A stretch of 37,606 bases of DNA, from assembly GCA_964483545.1 (NCBI GenBank), contig CAZACC010000008.1, positions 1-37,606 on the forward strand, in the 5' to 3' direction. Positions 13,391-21,940 of the stretch are shown here, in pieces. The DNA is from JAAYYM01 sp964483545 (GTDB lineage Bacteria; Bacillota; Clostridia; Lachnospirales; Lachnospiraceae). Every line of letters begins with the position of its first letter. The first letter of the stretch is position 1. A program made the translations under genes and the position numbers. The notes beneath the pieces were generated by a model. It was not told the DNA's origin and ran no database searches. It saw only the letters and a program-made list of their open reading frames with translations.

Positions 13391-15184
13391 TTGAATACTA
13401 ATCAATCAACATTTTCAAGGCTATTTTTCCTTGCTTCCGAGGGAAAATGGAAACTTGTTTTAAGCTGCGCCCTTATGACAATAGGAACTCTTTGCGGTAT
13501 GGTTCCGTATGTTTCGGTTTATATGATAGCGAAGGAACTCCTAATGGGCGCAGGTTCGCAAAGCGTCATTGTTTTATGGTCGTTGGCTGCTTTAGGGAGC
13601 TTGATATTGAACGGTGCTTTTTCATTTTTAGGAAGTCTTGGCGCTCATAAAATTGCGTTCAGAGTGCTGTACGGCATCCGCGTGAAAGTCATGGAGCATT
13701 TAGGAAAATTATCAATGGGTTTTTTCACCTCGCACACGACAGGCAGCGTACAGAAAACGATGGATGAGAGTATTGAAAAAATCGAGTTATTTATTGCCCA
13801 TTTGCTGCCCGACTTAATCGGCTCGGCTTTTGCGGTTTTGACTTTACTGCTCGGACTTGGCAGTCTTAACATTTGGCTTGGGCTTTCGGTGGTAGCTGCC
13901 ATCGTGATTGCCTGTGTTTTGCAGCTGCTTGTATGGGGCGGCAACAGAGGACAGGACATATTGACGGGATTGGCTACGGTATCGGGACAAATGACGGGTT
14001 CCTTTGGCGAATATGTAAAAGGCATTGCGGAAGTTAAATTGTTCGGGCTTACGGGAACCGTAACCAAAGGCTTAGACGACGCCACAAAAAAATATGGGAC
14101 ATGGGAAGTAAAGCTATATAAACGGTCTGCGCCTTTCTATGAGGGATATAAGACGATTATTATTTCCCTTTTATCCGTCATATTGCCCGTAGGAACTTTG
14201 CTGATTTATCTGAATTCCAATGAGCCGACTACATACCTTTCCGTCATTATGGGCTTGGTGGTAACGCCTGCCGTTATTGCCCCTCTTATGGAGCTTGTAA
14301 CATCTGGCGCGCGAATGGGGGAAATGACGATTGCCCTTAAAAACATTGACAATATTATGGCACTCGAGCCAATCCCCACACCCTATCAACCTCAAATGCC
14401 CACGGACTATGCCGTTGAATTTAAGAATGTAAGTTTTTCATATCAAAATACCGCCGATCCGACATATGCTTTAGCCTTAGATAATGTGAGTTTCATTGCC
14501 CCGCAAAATAGTATGACCGCTCTTGTGGGTCCTTCAGGAGGCGGCAAATCTACGATAGGTCAGCTTACATCAAGGTTTTGGGATGTGTCGGAGGGCAGTA
14601 TCACCATCGGCGGTATAGATATTAAAGATGTTGCCCCTAAAGACCTGATGGATTTAGTTTCCTTTGTATTTCAGGACACTTATCTGTTTTCCGATACGGT
14701 ATACGGCAATATAAGCATGAATAAACAAACGACCGCAGAAGAAGTAGAGGAAGCGGCTAAGGCCGCACAATGCCACGAATTTATTATGGATTTGCCAAAG
14801 GGGTATCGAACGAAAATTGGAAGTGGCGGGATAGGGCTTTCCGGCGGCGAAGCGCAGCGGCTTGCAATCGCGCGGGCAATGCTCAAAAACGCTCCCATTG
14901 TTATATTAGATGAAGCACTTGCTTATTCCGACGCTGAAAATGAAAACTTAATTCAACGGGCAATTGATAATTTGATTGAAAGTAAAACCGTTATTGTAAT
15001 CGCCCATCGTTTGCCCAGCATTAAAAATGCACAGCAAATATTGGTGCTTGACAAGGGGAAAATTGCCGAGCGAGGCAATCATCAAAGTTTAATGAAGAAC
15101 AGCACGATTTACAGCGAGCTTTGGAATATTCAAAATAAAGTTGACCATTGGGCGATTGCAAGAGAAGAATGCGGGGTGAAATGA
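13391..15184 (+). CDS. ABC transporter half-molecule, permease plus ATPase (first of a pair)
   Basis: The protein has 597 residues. The first about 310 form a six-helix type IV (exporter-fold) membrane domain. The C-terminal ATPase has Walker A GPSGGGKST (K386), Q loop FVFQDTYLF, signature LSGGEAQRLAIARAM, Walker B VILDEALAYSD with its catalytic glutamate, and H loop VIAHRL, so this site looks competent. It starts at TTG 13391 with AAAGGAG just upstream. Its TGA overlaps the next start (ATGA), so a heterodimer with the 15181 protein is likely. Exporter-fold pairs beside an AraC regulator resemble YbtP/YbtQ siderophore importers, but drug or peptide export is equally possible from sequence. 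Confidence 0.88.
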   Translation: MNTNQSTFSRLFFLASEGKWKLVLSCALMTIGTLCGMVPYVSVYMIAKELLMGAGSQSVIVLWSLAALGSLILNGAFSFLGSLGAHKIAFRVLYGIRVKVMEHLGKLSMGFFTSHTTGSVQKTMDESIEKIELFIAHLLPDLIGSAFAVLTLLLGLGSLNIWLGLSVVAAIVIACVLQLLVWGGNRGQDILTGLATVSGQMTGSFGEYVKGIAEVKLFGLTGTVTKGLDDATKKYGTWEVKLYKRSAPFYEGYKTIIISLLSVILPVGTLLIYLNSNEPTTYLSVIMGLVVTPAVIAPLMELVTSGARMGEMTIALKNIDNIMALEPIPTPYQPQMPTDYAVEFKNVSFSYQNTADPTYALALDNVSFIAPQNSMTALVGPSGGGKSTIGQLTSRFWDVSEGSITIGGIDIKDVAPKDLMDLVSFVFQDTYLFSDTVYGNISMNKQTTAEEVEEAAKAAQCHEFIMDLPKGYRTKIGSGGIGLSGGEAQRLAIARAMLKNAPIVILDEALAYSDAENENLIQRAIDNLIESKTVIVIAHRLPSIKNAQQILVLDKGKIAERGNHQSLMKNSTIYSELWNIQNKVDHWAIAREECGVK

Positions 15185-16929
15185 TGAAGAACGCAATAAA
15201 GAAGCTGACTTTCAACAAGCCTAAGCAAATTATCTGCCCTGCTGTTTGGTGTTTTTTAGATGGCTTTTCCTCTATACTTCCCACACTTATCGTTTATGTC
15301 GCCATCAATATGCTGGCGGCGGCATTTGAAAATCCAGGGGTTATTAACTTTACTACATTATGGATAACTTCGGGCGCACTGCTGATATACGGTGTGTTCC
15401 AGTTTTTTATTGTACTATGGGCATATAAAAACAAATTCTTCCCTACGGCGCAACACATTGCTGAAGATAGAATTGAATATGTGCAAAAACTCCGCAGACT
15501 TCCGTTGGGATTTTTTGCACAAAAGGAAACAGGGGAAGTGATTAACAACTATGACGGGGATTTTATCAATATCGCACAGGCAATGAATGGCAGTTTGTCG
15601 GAGCTTTTCAGCGCCGTTCTGTCCTGCATACTGACCGGCATTTTTATGTATATCTATAATCCTACCTTGGCGTTGGCGTTTTATATATCTGTTCCTGTCA
15701 CGGCAATTTTAGTTGCGTTGTTCCTGAAAATACTCGATAAAAATTCCGTAAGGGTTGCAGAGGCAAAAGATAAGGCCACAACAAGCTTGAACGAATATTT
15801 AAGAGGGATGCAGATACTAAAAAGCTATAACCAAACGGGCGAAGGCTTTCAGACACTCAAAAACGCCTATCACGATTTAATGACGGCACATATCAAGTCG
15901 GAAAGCGGCGGGGGCAGTTTGCTCCGGCTCTGTACCTCTATCGTACAATTTGGATTACCACTCTTATGCATCACAGGCGGGTATCTTTTAATTGGCGGAA
16001 ATTTGACGATTGTAAATTTCATCGCAATTATTGTCATAGGCAGTAAAATATTAAGTCCGATTACCATGTCAGTAGCGAACCTAATGATACTCCGTGGGAA
16101 TTATACTTCCGCCAAAAGGCTTGACGCAACAATGTCGCAGGAAGAAATGACGGGCAAAGAAATTATAGAGGAAACTTCAGATATTTGCTTTGAAAATGTG
16201 AGCTTTTCCTATTCAAAAGAAACGGAACAGGCGCTCACCAACACAAACTTTGCAATTCAAAAAGATACACTGACTGCGATTGTAGGACCTTCGGGCAGCG
16301 GGAAGTCAACCATACTCCGTTTAATTGCAAGATTTTGGGATGTCAGCGAGGGGCGAATCCTTTGCGGGGACACAGGGCTAATAAAGCTTAACCCGGAGTT
16401 ATGGCAGCAAAATATTTCAATGGTTATGCAGGATGTTTATCTTTTCAATGATACCATTCGTGAAAACATTATGTTCGGTAGAAAGGACGCTACGGAAGAA
16501 GAAATGATAGACGCTGCAAAAAAGGCAGGCTGTCATGATTTTATCGAGGTACTTCCTGACGGTTACGATACCATAATCGGCGAAGGCGGCAGTACATTAT
16601 CGGGAGGTGAAAAACAGAGAATTTCAATTGCGAGAGCCATGCTCAAAAAAGCGCCTATACTTTTATTGGACGAGCCAACGGCAAGTTTGGACGCTAAAAA
16701 TGAAGTTTTGGTGCAAAACGCAATCGACGAGCTTGTGAAAAACACGACGGTTATCATGATAGCGCACAGGCTTAAAACTATTCAAAATGCAGACAACATC
16801 ATCGTTTTGGACAGAGGGAAAGTTTCCGAGCAGGGGCGGCATGCCGAGCTTATGCAAAAAAACGGTCTTTACGCAAAGTTATGGAATATGCAGGCAAAAT
16901 CAATCGACTTTACTATCAACAAAATTTAG
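15181..16929 (+). CDS. ABC transporter half-molecule, permease plus ATPase (second of a pair)
   Basis: The protein has 582 residues from ATG 15181, which overlaps the upstream TGA; a second ATG follows at 15184. GGGGTGA directly before is a weak ribosome binding site, as expected for coupled translation. Six membrane helices (about 10-300) precede an ATPase with Walker A GPSGSGKST (K375), Q loop MVMQDVYLF, signature LSGGEKQRISIARAM, Walker B ILLLDEPTASLD and H loop MIAHRL. All catalytic motifs look intact in both halves, unlike many asymmetric heterodimers. The ECF S-component gene begins 12 bases after the stop, so the same transcript carries both transporters. Confidence 0.88.
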   Translation: MMKNAIKKLTFNKPKQIICPAVWCFLDGFSSILPTLIVYVAINMLAAAFENPGVINFTTLWITSGALLIYGVFQFFIVLWAYKNKFFPTAQHIAEDRIEYVQKLRRLPLGFFAQKETGEVINNYDGDFINIAQAMNGSLSELFSAVLSCILTGIFMYIYNPTLALAFYISVPVTAILVALFLKILDKNSVRVAEAKDKATTSLNEYLRGMQILKSYNQTGEGFQTLKNAYHDLMTAHIKSESGGGSLLRLCTSIVQFGLPLLCITGGYLLIGGNLTIVNFIAIIVIGSKILSPITMSVANLMILRGNYTSAKRLDATMSQEEMTGKEIIEETSDICFENVSFSYSKETEQALTNTNFAIQKDTLTAIVGPSGSGKSTILRLIARFWDVSEGRILCGDTGLIKLNPELWQQNISMVMQDVYLFNDTIRENIMFGRKDATEEEMIDAAKKAGCHDFIEVLPDGYDTIIGEGGSTLSGGEKQRISIARAMLKKAPILLLDEPTASLDAKNEVLVQNAIDELVKNTTVIMIAHRLKTIQNADNIIVLDRGKVSEQGRHAELMQKNGLYAKLWNMQAKSIDFTINKI

Positions 16930-16941
16930 GAGGATTTACTC

Positions 16942-17559
16942 ATGAAAAAGGAAAGAAAATATATTGGCGTCAAGGATTTAATTTTAGGTGTACTGTTAAG
17001 CTGTGTGGTGCTTGTTTTGTTCTTTGTGGTATCACCACTTTTACAGCCGTTAGGAGTACATGTCTCCCTCATACTTGCTGTCGTCATCCCTGCGATAATC
17101 GGCGGCTCCGTTTATCTGCTGCTCATCAATAAAAGCCCTCGTACAGGCACGATATTTGTGTTTTGCCTGCCATTTGCTCTTATGTTTATGATAACAGGCA
17201 CGGTCGCTACACCGATTATGTATCTCTTGTGCGGTATAATCGGCGAGCTTATTATGCTAGGCGGTGGCTGGCAAACAAAATGGTGCGGTGTCATTCCCTA
17301 CTGCCTGTTTTGGCTTGTATCTTCTTTTGGATCCCTTGTTTCCATGTTAATAATGCCCGAAAGTTCCGTAAAGGCATTTATGGGGATGGGTATGGATCAA
17401 ACCACCGCACAGACAATGTTTGAAACTTCTCTTGCAACATTTACCGACCCTGTTTTTATAACAGTACAGGCAGTATCCGCCATAGCGGCAGCTATACTCG
17501 GTTATTTTATCGGCACTAAAATATTACTTAAACATTTCAAGGGAGCAGGGGTGGCATGA
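16942..17559 (+). CDS. MptD/Trep_Strep-type putative ECF transporter S component
   Basis: The protein has 205 very hydrophobic residues with five or six membrane helices. It opens KYIGVKDLILGVLLSCVVLV and includes a central MYLLCGIIGELIMLGGGWQ segment typical of the Trep_Strep/MptD group of substrate-binding ECF subunits. Its substrate is unknown for the family. AGGAGG (16928-16933) serves ATG 16942. Its stop overlaps the EcfT start (ATGA at 17556). Being between the ABC pair and a dedicated EcfT/EcfA set, it forms a group I-style ECF importer with its own energising module. Confidence 0.75.
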   Translation: MKKERKYIGVKDLILGVLLSCVVLVLFFVVSPLLQPLGVHVSLILAVVIPAIIGGSVYLLLINKSPRTGTIFVFCLPFALMFMITGTVATPIMYLLCGIIGELIMLGGGWQTKWCGVIPYCLFWLVSSFGSLVSMLIMPESSVKAFMGMGMDQTTAQTMFETSLATFTDPVFITVQAVSAIAAAILGYFIGTKILLKHFKGAGVA

Positions 17560-18296
17560 TAAATGAAAAAAACACGGTGTTTGACCCTCGTGTATACCTG
17601 TTTTTACTGTTCGGATGCGTAGGCGCAGGGCTTATCATCTACCACGAAGTCACACTGTTTTTTATGTTTCTGCTTGCTGCTGTTTGGCTGATAATTGCTT
17701 TAAAGGGCGAAAAACTCTTTTCATACTTAATTGGATATGCAGTGATATGGGGGCTGACAAGGATTTGCGTATTCTTCCTTAGCATTGACCTGCCAAATAC
17801 ATCAACAATCTTTTTTTCAAGTATAGGTTCTCTAACCTCCTTAGGAAGAAAGGCGTTCCCTGCAATGATATTTGCCCTTATTGTGGCAAAACAACCTACG
17901 GGTTCACTTTTAGCGTCATTTTACGCTATGAGATTGCCAAAGGCGGTAGGCATCGGACTTGCAACCATGCTTCGGTTTCCCGCAACCTTTTCAGAAGAAT
18001 ACAGATATATACGAAATGCGGAAAAATTCCGTGGGATAGGCGTGGGCTTTTGGCATACATTAGCCCACCTTCCCTCGGTATTGAGCAATGTATTTATACC
18101 CCTTGTCATCCGAATAACAAAAATATCGGAGGAACTGGCCGCTTCCGTTACGGTTCGCGGTGTGCGTTTTCATAATGAGGTTGTCAGCTTTAATGATGTG
18201 AAATTTACGGGCAGAGATGCCTTGGCTCTTATCATATCTTTTATGGTGATCATTTTAGTTTTTGTGACGGATAAAACGATTATGGAGGTGATGTAA
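17556..18296 (+). CDS. ECF transporter transmembrane component EcfT (CbiQ family)
   Basis: The protein has 246 residues. It begins with several membrane helices and then carries the two coupling-helix motifs of EcfT: RYIRNAEKFRGIG and LAASVTVRGVRFH, each around an A-x-R/R-G signature that contacts the ATPases. EcfT couples ATP hydrolysis to toppling of the S component. It overlaps the S component by 4 bases and ends 1 base before the GTG of the ATPase gene, with GGAGGTG (18284-18290) inside its own 3' end acting as the next ribosome binding site. Confidence 0.85.
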   Translation: MINEKNTVFDPRVYLFLLFGCVGAGLIIYHEVTLFFMFLLAAVWLIIALKGEKLFSYLIGYAVIWGLTRICVFFLSIDLPNTSTIFFSSIGSLTSLGRKAFPAMIFALIVAKQPTGSLLASFYAMRLPKAVGIGLATMLRFPATFSEEYRYIRNAEKFRGIGVGFWHTLAHLPSVLSNVFIPLVIRITKISEELAASVTVRGVRFHNEVVSFNDVKFTGRDALALIISFMVIILVFVTDKTIMEVM

Positions 18297-18297
18297 G

Positions 18298-19725
18298 GTG
18301 ATTAAACTGGATAAACTCTGTTTCTCTTATGGCTCCGGCACAGGAAAAGAACAGCTTAGGAACATTTCCCTTGACATTAAGCAAGGCGAATTTATTTTAC
18401 TCACCGGTAAAAGTGGCTGCTGAAAAACAACCCTTACAAGAGTGCTGAATGGCTTATGCCCGCAATTTTATTCGGGAGAGCTTACGGGGGAGTATTTTTT
18501 GGACAGCAGAAATGTAAAGGGAATTCCGATTAATGAGATTGGAACGATTGTCGGCAGCGTGTTTCAAGACCCCCGCAGCCAGTTTTTCACTTCCAACACA
18601 ACGGATGAAATTGTCATGGGTATGGAAAATAACGCTCTGCCCAGAGAAGAAATGGAAGAACGATTTTTGCAAACCGTTTCACAAATTGGGGTAGAACCTC
18701 TGCTGGGTAAAAGCATTTTCCCTCTTTCAAGCGGAGAAAAACAAAAGGTCGCGATTGCTTCTGTCTATACCATGCTACCCAAGGTTTTGGTGCTTGACGA
18801 GCCTTCCGCAAACTTGGACAGCGATACAATCACGCATCTTAGAGGATTGCTCACGAAGCTGAAAAAGGCGGGAACTACAATCGTTTTGTCTGAGCACCGT
18901 CTGCACTATGCAAAAGGCTTGTTTGATAAAATGATGTACATGCAAAAAGGAGAAATCATAGGCGAATATGCAAGGGATGAAGCTCTCGCTTTGACAAATG
19001 ATGAATTGAAAAATATGGGCCTTCGACTGTTTGCAGAGCCGGAAATAAATGTAGATAAGCGTATGCCATATAATGAAAAAGACTTTTTTTGTGCAAAAGG
19101 GCTTTCTATTGCGCTCGGCGGTCAAAAAATCTTGGATGAAGTCGAATTTTCCACCGAACAAGGTAAGACAATGGCGGTATTGGGTGGCAATGGCGCAGGA
19201 AAGACAACACTGTGCCGTGTCCTCACTGGACTACATAAACAAAATGTCGGACAAATTTTTATAGACGGAAAAGAAACAAAGAGTAATCAAAGAGTATGGA
19301 AAACGTTCTTTGTACAGCAGGACAGTGATTATCAGCTTTATGCGCCTACTGTAGAGGATGAATTTTTAATCGGGAGCACAAAGAAAAGAGTTACAAAAGA
19401 AAAGATAACGAAGCTTTTAGCAGAAGTAGGGTTAGAGGGCATGGAAAGCCGTCATCCCCTATCTCTTTCGGGCGGAGAGAAACAACGCCTGCTCCTTGCT
19501 CTTGCAGTCGCATACGAAAAAGAAGTTTTGGTACTCGATGAGCCTACAAGCGGTCTTGACGGGGCGAATATGCGCCTTACCGCACAATTCATAAAAAAAT
19601 TGGCGAAGCAAGGCAAATGCATTATTCTCATCACCCACGACCGAGAGCTTATCAGCTTAGTCGCCGACAGCCTTTTATATATCGACAAAGGCAAGGCGGC
19701 TTATCATAGAAGTTTATTGACATAG
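18298..19725 (+). pseudogene. Double-domain ECF ATPase interrupted by TGA in the first Walker A
   Basis: From GTG 18298 the frame encodes two fused ABC ATPases, about 475 residues. The first P-loop reads GKSGC-TGA-KTT: codon 42 (18421-18423) is TGA where a GGA glycine is expected. The frame is otherwise open to 19725. Domain 1 keeps its Q loop (VFQDPRSQF), signature region LSSGEKQKVAIAS and Walker B VLVLDEPSANLD; domain 2 has GGNGAGKTT (K302), LSGGEKQRLLLAL and VLVLDEPTSGLD. A single GGA-to-TGA change explains it. Re-initiation at GTG 18442 would yield domain 1 without a P-loop. Nonsense mutation, sequencing error and readthrough are the options; neighbours use TGA as a normal stop. Confidence 0.88.
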
Positions 19726-19741
19726 CAAGGAGGGGGCTTTT

Positions 19742-20983
19742 ATGATCGTCTGGAAGAAAAAGTTTTTCACGATATATGCAGGGCAGGCATTTTCAATAAT
19801 AGGTTCTTCCGCAGTACAGTTTGCAATTATATGGTATTTGACGAAACTAACCGGTTCAACGGTAACACTATCTATAGCGGCGATTGTAGGTTTTTTACCG
19901 GGGCTCATATTTGGTTCATTCGCAGGAGTGCATATTGATAGAAATAAAAAGAAAACCGTCATGATGGTGGCTGATGGAGGCATTGCCGTTTCAAGCCTTA
20001 TTCTGGCGGCAGCGTTTTTAATGCCCTCCTCGCCGCCCACATGGATTATTTATCTAATGTTGTTTGTCAGAGGTATCGGTTCTGTTTTTCACAGTATATC
20101 CATGCAAGCCGCCATACCTTTGTTTGTTCCCGAAAAGGAACTCGTCAAAGCGGGTGGGTGGGCACAGTTTGTGAATGGAGCAGGAAACCTAATCGGTCCG
20201 GCTTTCGGAGCCTTGCTTATTACATACGTGGATATGGAATATGTTATGTTTGTGGATGTAATCGGTGCTGCATTTGCAATTATCTGTTTGCTGCTCGTTA
20301 AGATCAACGATCCTAAAAAAGAATATAAGGCGGAGGAACCCCCTGATTTTTGGAAAGAGTTTAAGCATGGCTTACATGTGTTGAAAAGGAATAAGCCCCT
20401 GTATCGTGCGACACCGCATTATATACTGACAGGATTTTTATATATGCCGGTCAATGCTATGTTTTTACTTTTGATAGCAACGCATTATGGCGGTACAGAA
20501 CTGCAAGCAAGCTATGTTGAAATTGCAGCGGCTGTTGGTGCGATTTTAGGTTCTGTACTAATTGGGTTTTGCGGAGAAATCAAACGAAAGCTTCATGTGT
20601 TTTCACTCTCCGTTGCAGCAATTGGAATTTGCATATTGATTATCGGAGCATTACCACCATCTCTATTTGGGGTTTGTATCATCGTTACTCTCTGTGTAGG
20701 GATTGGCATACCATTTTTTAATGTTCCATTTAATGCATTTGGACAAGAGAGCATTCTGCATGAAGAATTAGGTCGCGTTACAAGTTTGCTCTACACTCTT
20801 AGTTGCTTTGCATATTTGTTAGGCCTTATCATTGCAGGGCCTATTGGAGATATTATAGGTGTTGATAGCTTATTCGTATGGATTGGAGCAGCACTTTTTG
20901 TGAATGGTGTTTTGAGTATAGTAATGGTAAGAAAGCCAGAAACAGAATACCTTCTTTCTACGAAGAAAAATATTTTACTGTAA
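19742..20983 (+). CDS. Major facilitator superfamily efflux protein (MFS_3, MefA-like group)
   Basis: The protein has 413 residues and twelve predicted membrane helices. It opens KKFFTIYAGQAFSIIGSSAV, and loop 2-3 carries GVHIDRNKKKTVM, the MFS motif A equivalent (G-x-x-x-D-R-x-x-x-K). This is the MFS_3 group that includes macrolide exporters and enterobactin exporter EntS, but the substrate cannot be assigned. AAGGAGGGGG (19728-19737) precedes ATG 19742, 16 bases after the ATPase gene, so it belongs to the same operon. In a metallophore import setting it could export the ligand or protect against it. No terminator follows. Confidence 0.8.
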   Translation: MIVWKKKFFTIYAGQAFSIIGSSAVQFAIIWYLTKLTGSTVTLSIAAIVGFLPGLIFGSFAGVHIDRNKKKTVMMVADGGIAVSSLILAAAFLMPSSPPTWIIYLMLFVRGIGSVFHSISMQAAIPLFVPEKELVKAGGWAQFVNGAGNLIGPAFGALLITYVDMEYVMFVDVIGAAFAIICLLLVKINDPKKEYKAEEPPDFWKEFKHGLHVLKRNKPLYRATPHYILTGFLYMPVNAMFLLLIATHYGGTELQASYVEIAAAVGAILGSVLIGFCGEIKRKLHVFSLSVAAIGICILIIGALPPSLFGVCIIVTLCVGIGIPFFNVPFNAFGQESILHEELGRVTSLLYTLSCFAYLLGLIIAGPIGDIIGVDSLFVWIGAALFVNGVLSIVMVRKPETEYLLSTKKNILL

Positions 20984-21097
20984 CTTCCGATTTGTCAAAT
21001 GAGAGTTCTGATTATGTGAAATAAACTTCTGATAGAAATGAGGTGAAGAACTTGGGCAGAACAATATTGCATGGAGAAGATGATGATTGAAGCCAAG

Positions 21098-21142
21098 ACA
21101 TAGTCAGTGAGGGTTAAAAAACGTAGGAAGTTAAGAAATATA
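21098..21142. repeat. Dispersed repeat R2, copy 2
   Basis: It matches 758-802 at 42 of 45 bases in the same orientation. It lies between the transport island and the broken DUF4143 gene, without an R1 partner. The surrounding 20984-21181 has no gene; a 12-codon frame from TTG 21052 behind GAGGTGAAG is the only start-like signal. Confidence 0.65.
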
Positions 21143-21181
21143 CTGAAATCTCTTTTTGATGTTTAAATTGCAATTTATTAA

Positions 21182-21190
21182 TGGTATACT
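21182..21190 (+). promoter_or_regulatory. Extended -10 element before the DUF4143-type gene
   Basis: TG-G-TATACT (21182-21190) is an extended -10. No -35 sits at the right distance; TTGCAA (21168-21173) is too close at 11 bases. The next start is ATG 21242 behind GAGGTGAAG. Confidence 0.4.
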
Positions 21191-21241
21191 ATAAGAGATT
21201 TAAGGAAATACTAACCCAAATATCTTATAGAGGTGAAGATC

Positions 21242-21844
21242 ATGGATACAATTATTAAAAGAGAATCTTATATGAGTCAGATAATTCAGCGAAAACATAA
21301 TGGACTAATTAAGATAATAACAGGAATAAGACGTTGTGGTAAATCATATCTTTTACGTACTCTATATAAGGCATATCTTCTTGAATCTGGTGTAAAAGGA
21401 GATCATATTATTGAGATGGCATTCGATCTATATGACAATATTGAGTATAGGGATCCAAAGATTTTTTATCCGTGGATAACAGAACAATTAAAGGATGATG
21501 ATAAATATTACATTTTGTTAGACGAAGTACAACCATTTTATAATGAAGATGGTATTCTTATTATGAGTGTATACGACTTTTTACTGGATTCTGAATCATT
21601 GGAATTTTAAAAATTGTTGTTGGAGGATTATGTAGAGATACATGGTCCTTTTTCCATTCTCCATGGACTTCCTGTGGAATGCTTTTATCGGCAATCCGAA
21701 TCTATAAAAGTAATACGTGTGCAGAATATATTTGTAAGAGTTTATCTCAGACAATATGTGGTTGACTCTTTAACCTTCATGGAAGAACTGGTATATTTAC
21801 ATCAGCAATTTTTTCAAAAGGAGTGTCAAGAAACAGGAACATAG
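21242..21844 (+). pseudogene. Broken AAA_14/DUF4143-type ATPase
   Basis: The gene opens with 122 codons from ATG 21242 (RESYMSQIIQRKHNGLIKII), Walker A GIRRCGKSY and Walker B YYILLDEVQ, the hallmark of the AAA_14 group that carries a C-terminal DUF4143. It ends at TAA 21608-21610, whereas intact relatives are about 400 residues. A second frame (21614-21844) contains plausible protein such as VQNIFVRVYLRQYVV, reminiscent of the FKEVYLKDIVERN part of the family, then stops. The core after Walker B and the DUF4143 nuclease-like domain are missing, so internal deletion plus frameshift is likely. Confidence 0.6.
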
Positions 21845-21940
21845 TAGGGTGAAATATTATCGAACTGCTTTAAGAGAAAAAGCCAATGTGAAGATGTTGT
21901 AGAAAATCTATATCATTGGACGGAGCGAATAGGAGAAGGC

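Noticed and set aside
18421..18423. TGA as a sense codon (glycine, as in SR1/Gracilibacteria, or selenocysteine)
   Set aside because: Neighbouring genes end at ordinary TGA stops, only one in-frame TGA is seen in the window's intact genes, and no selenocysteine-type context is expected at a P-loop glycine. A point mutation or error is simpler.
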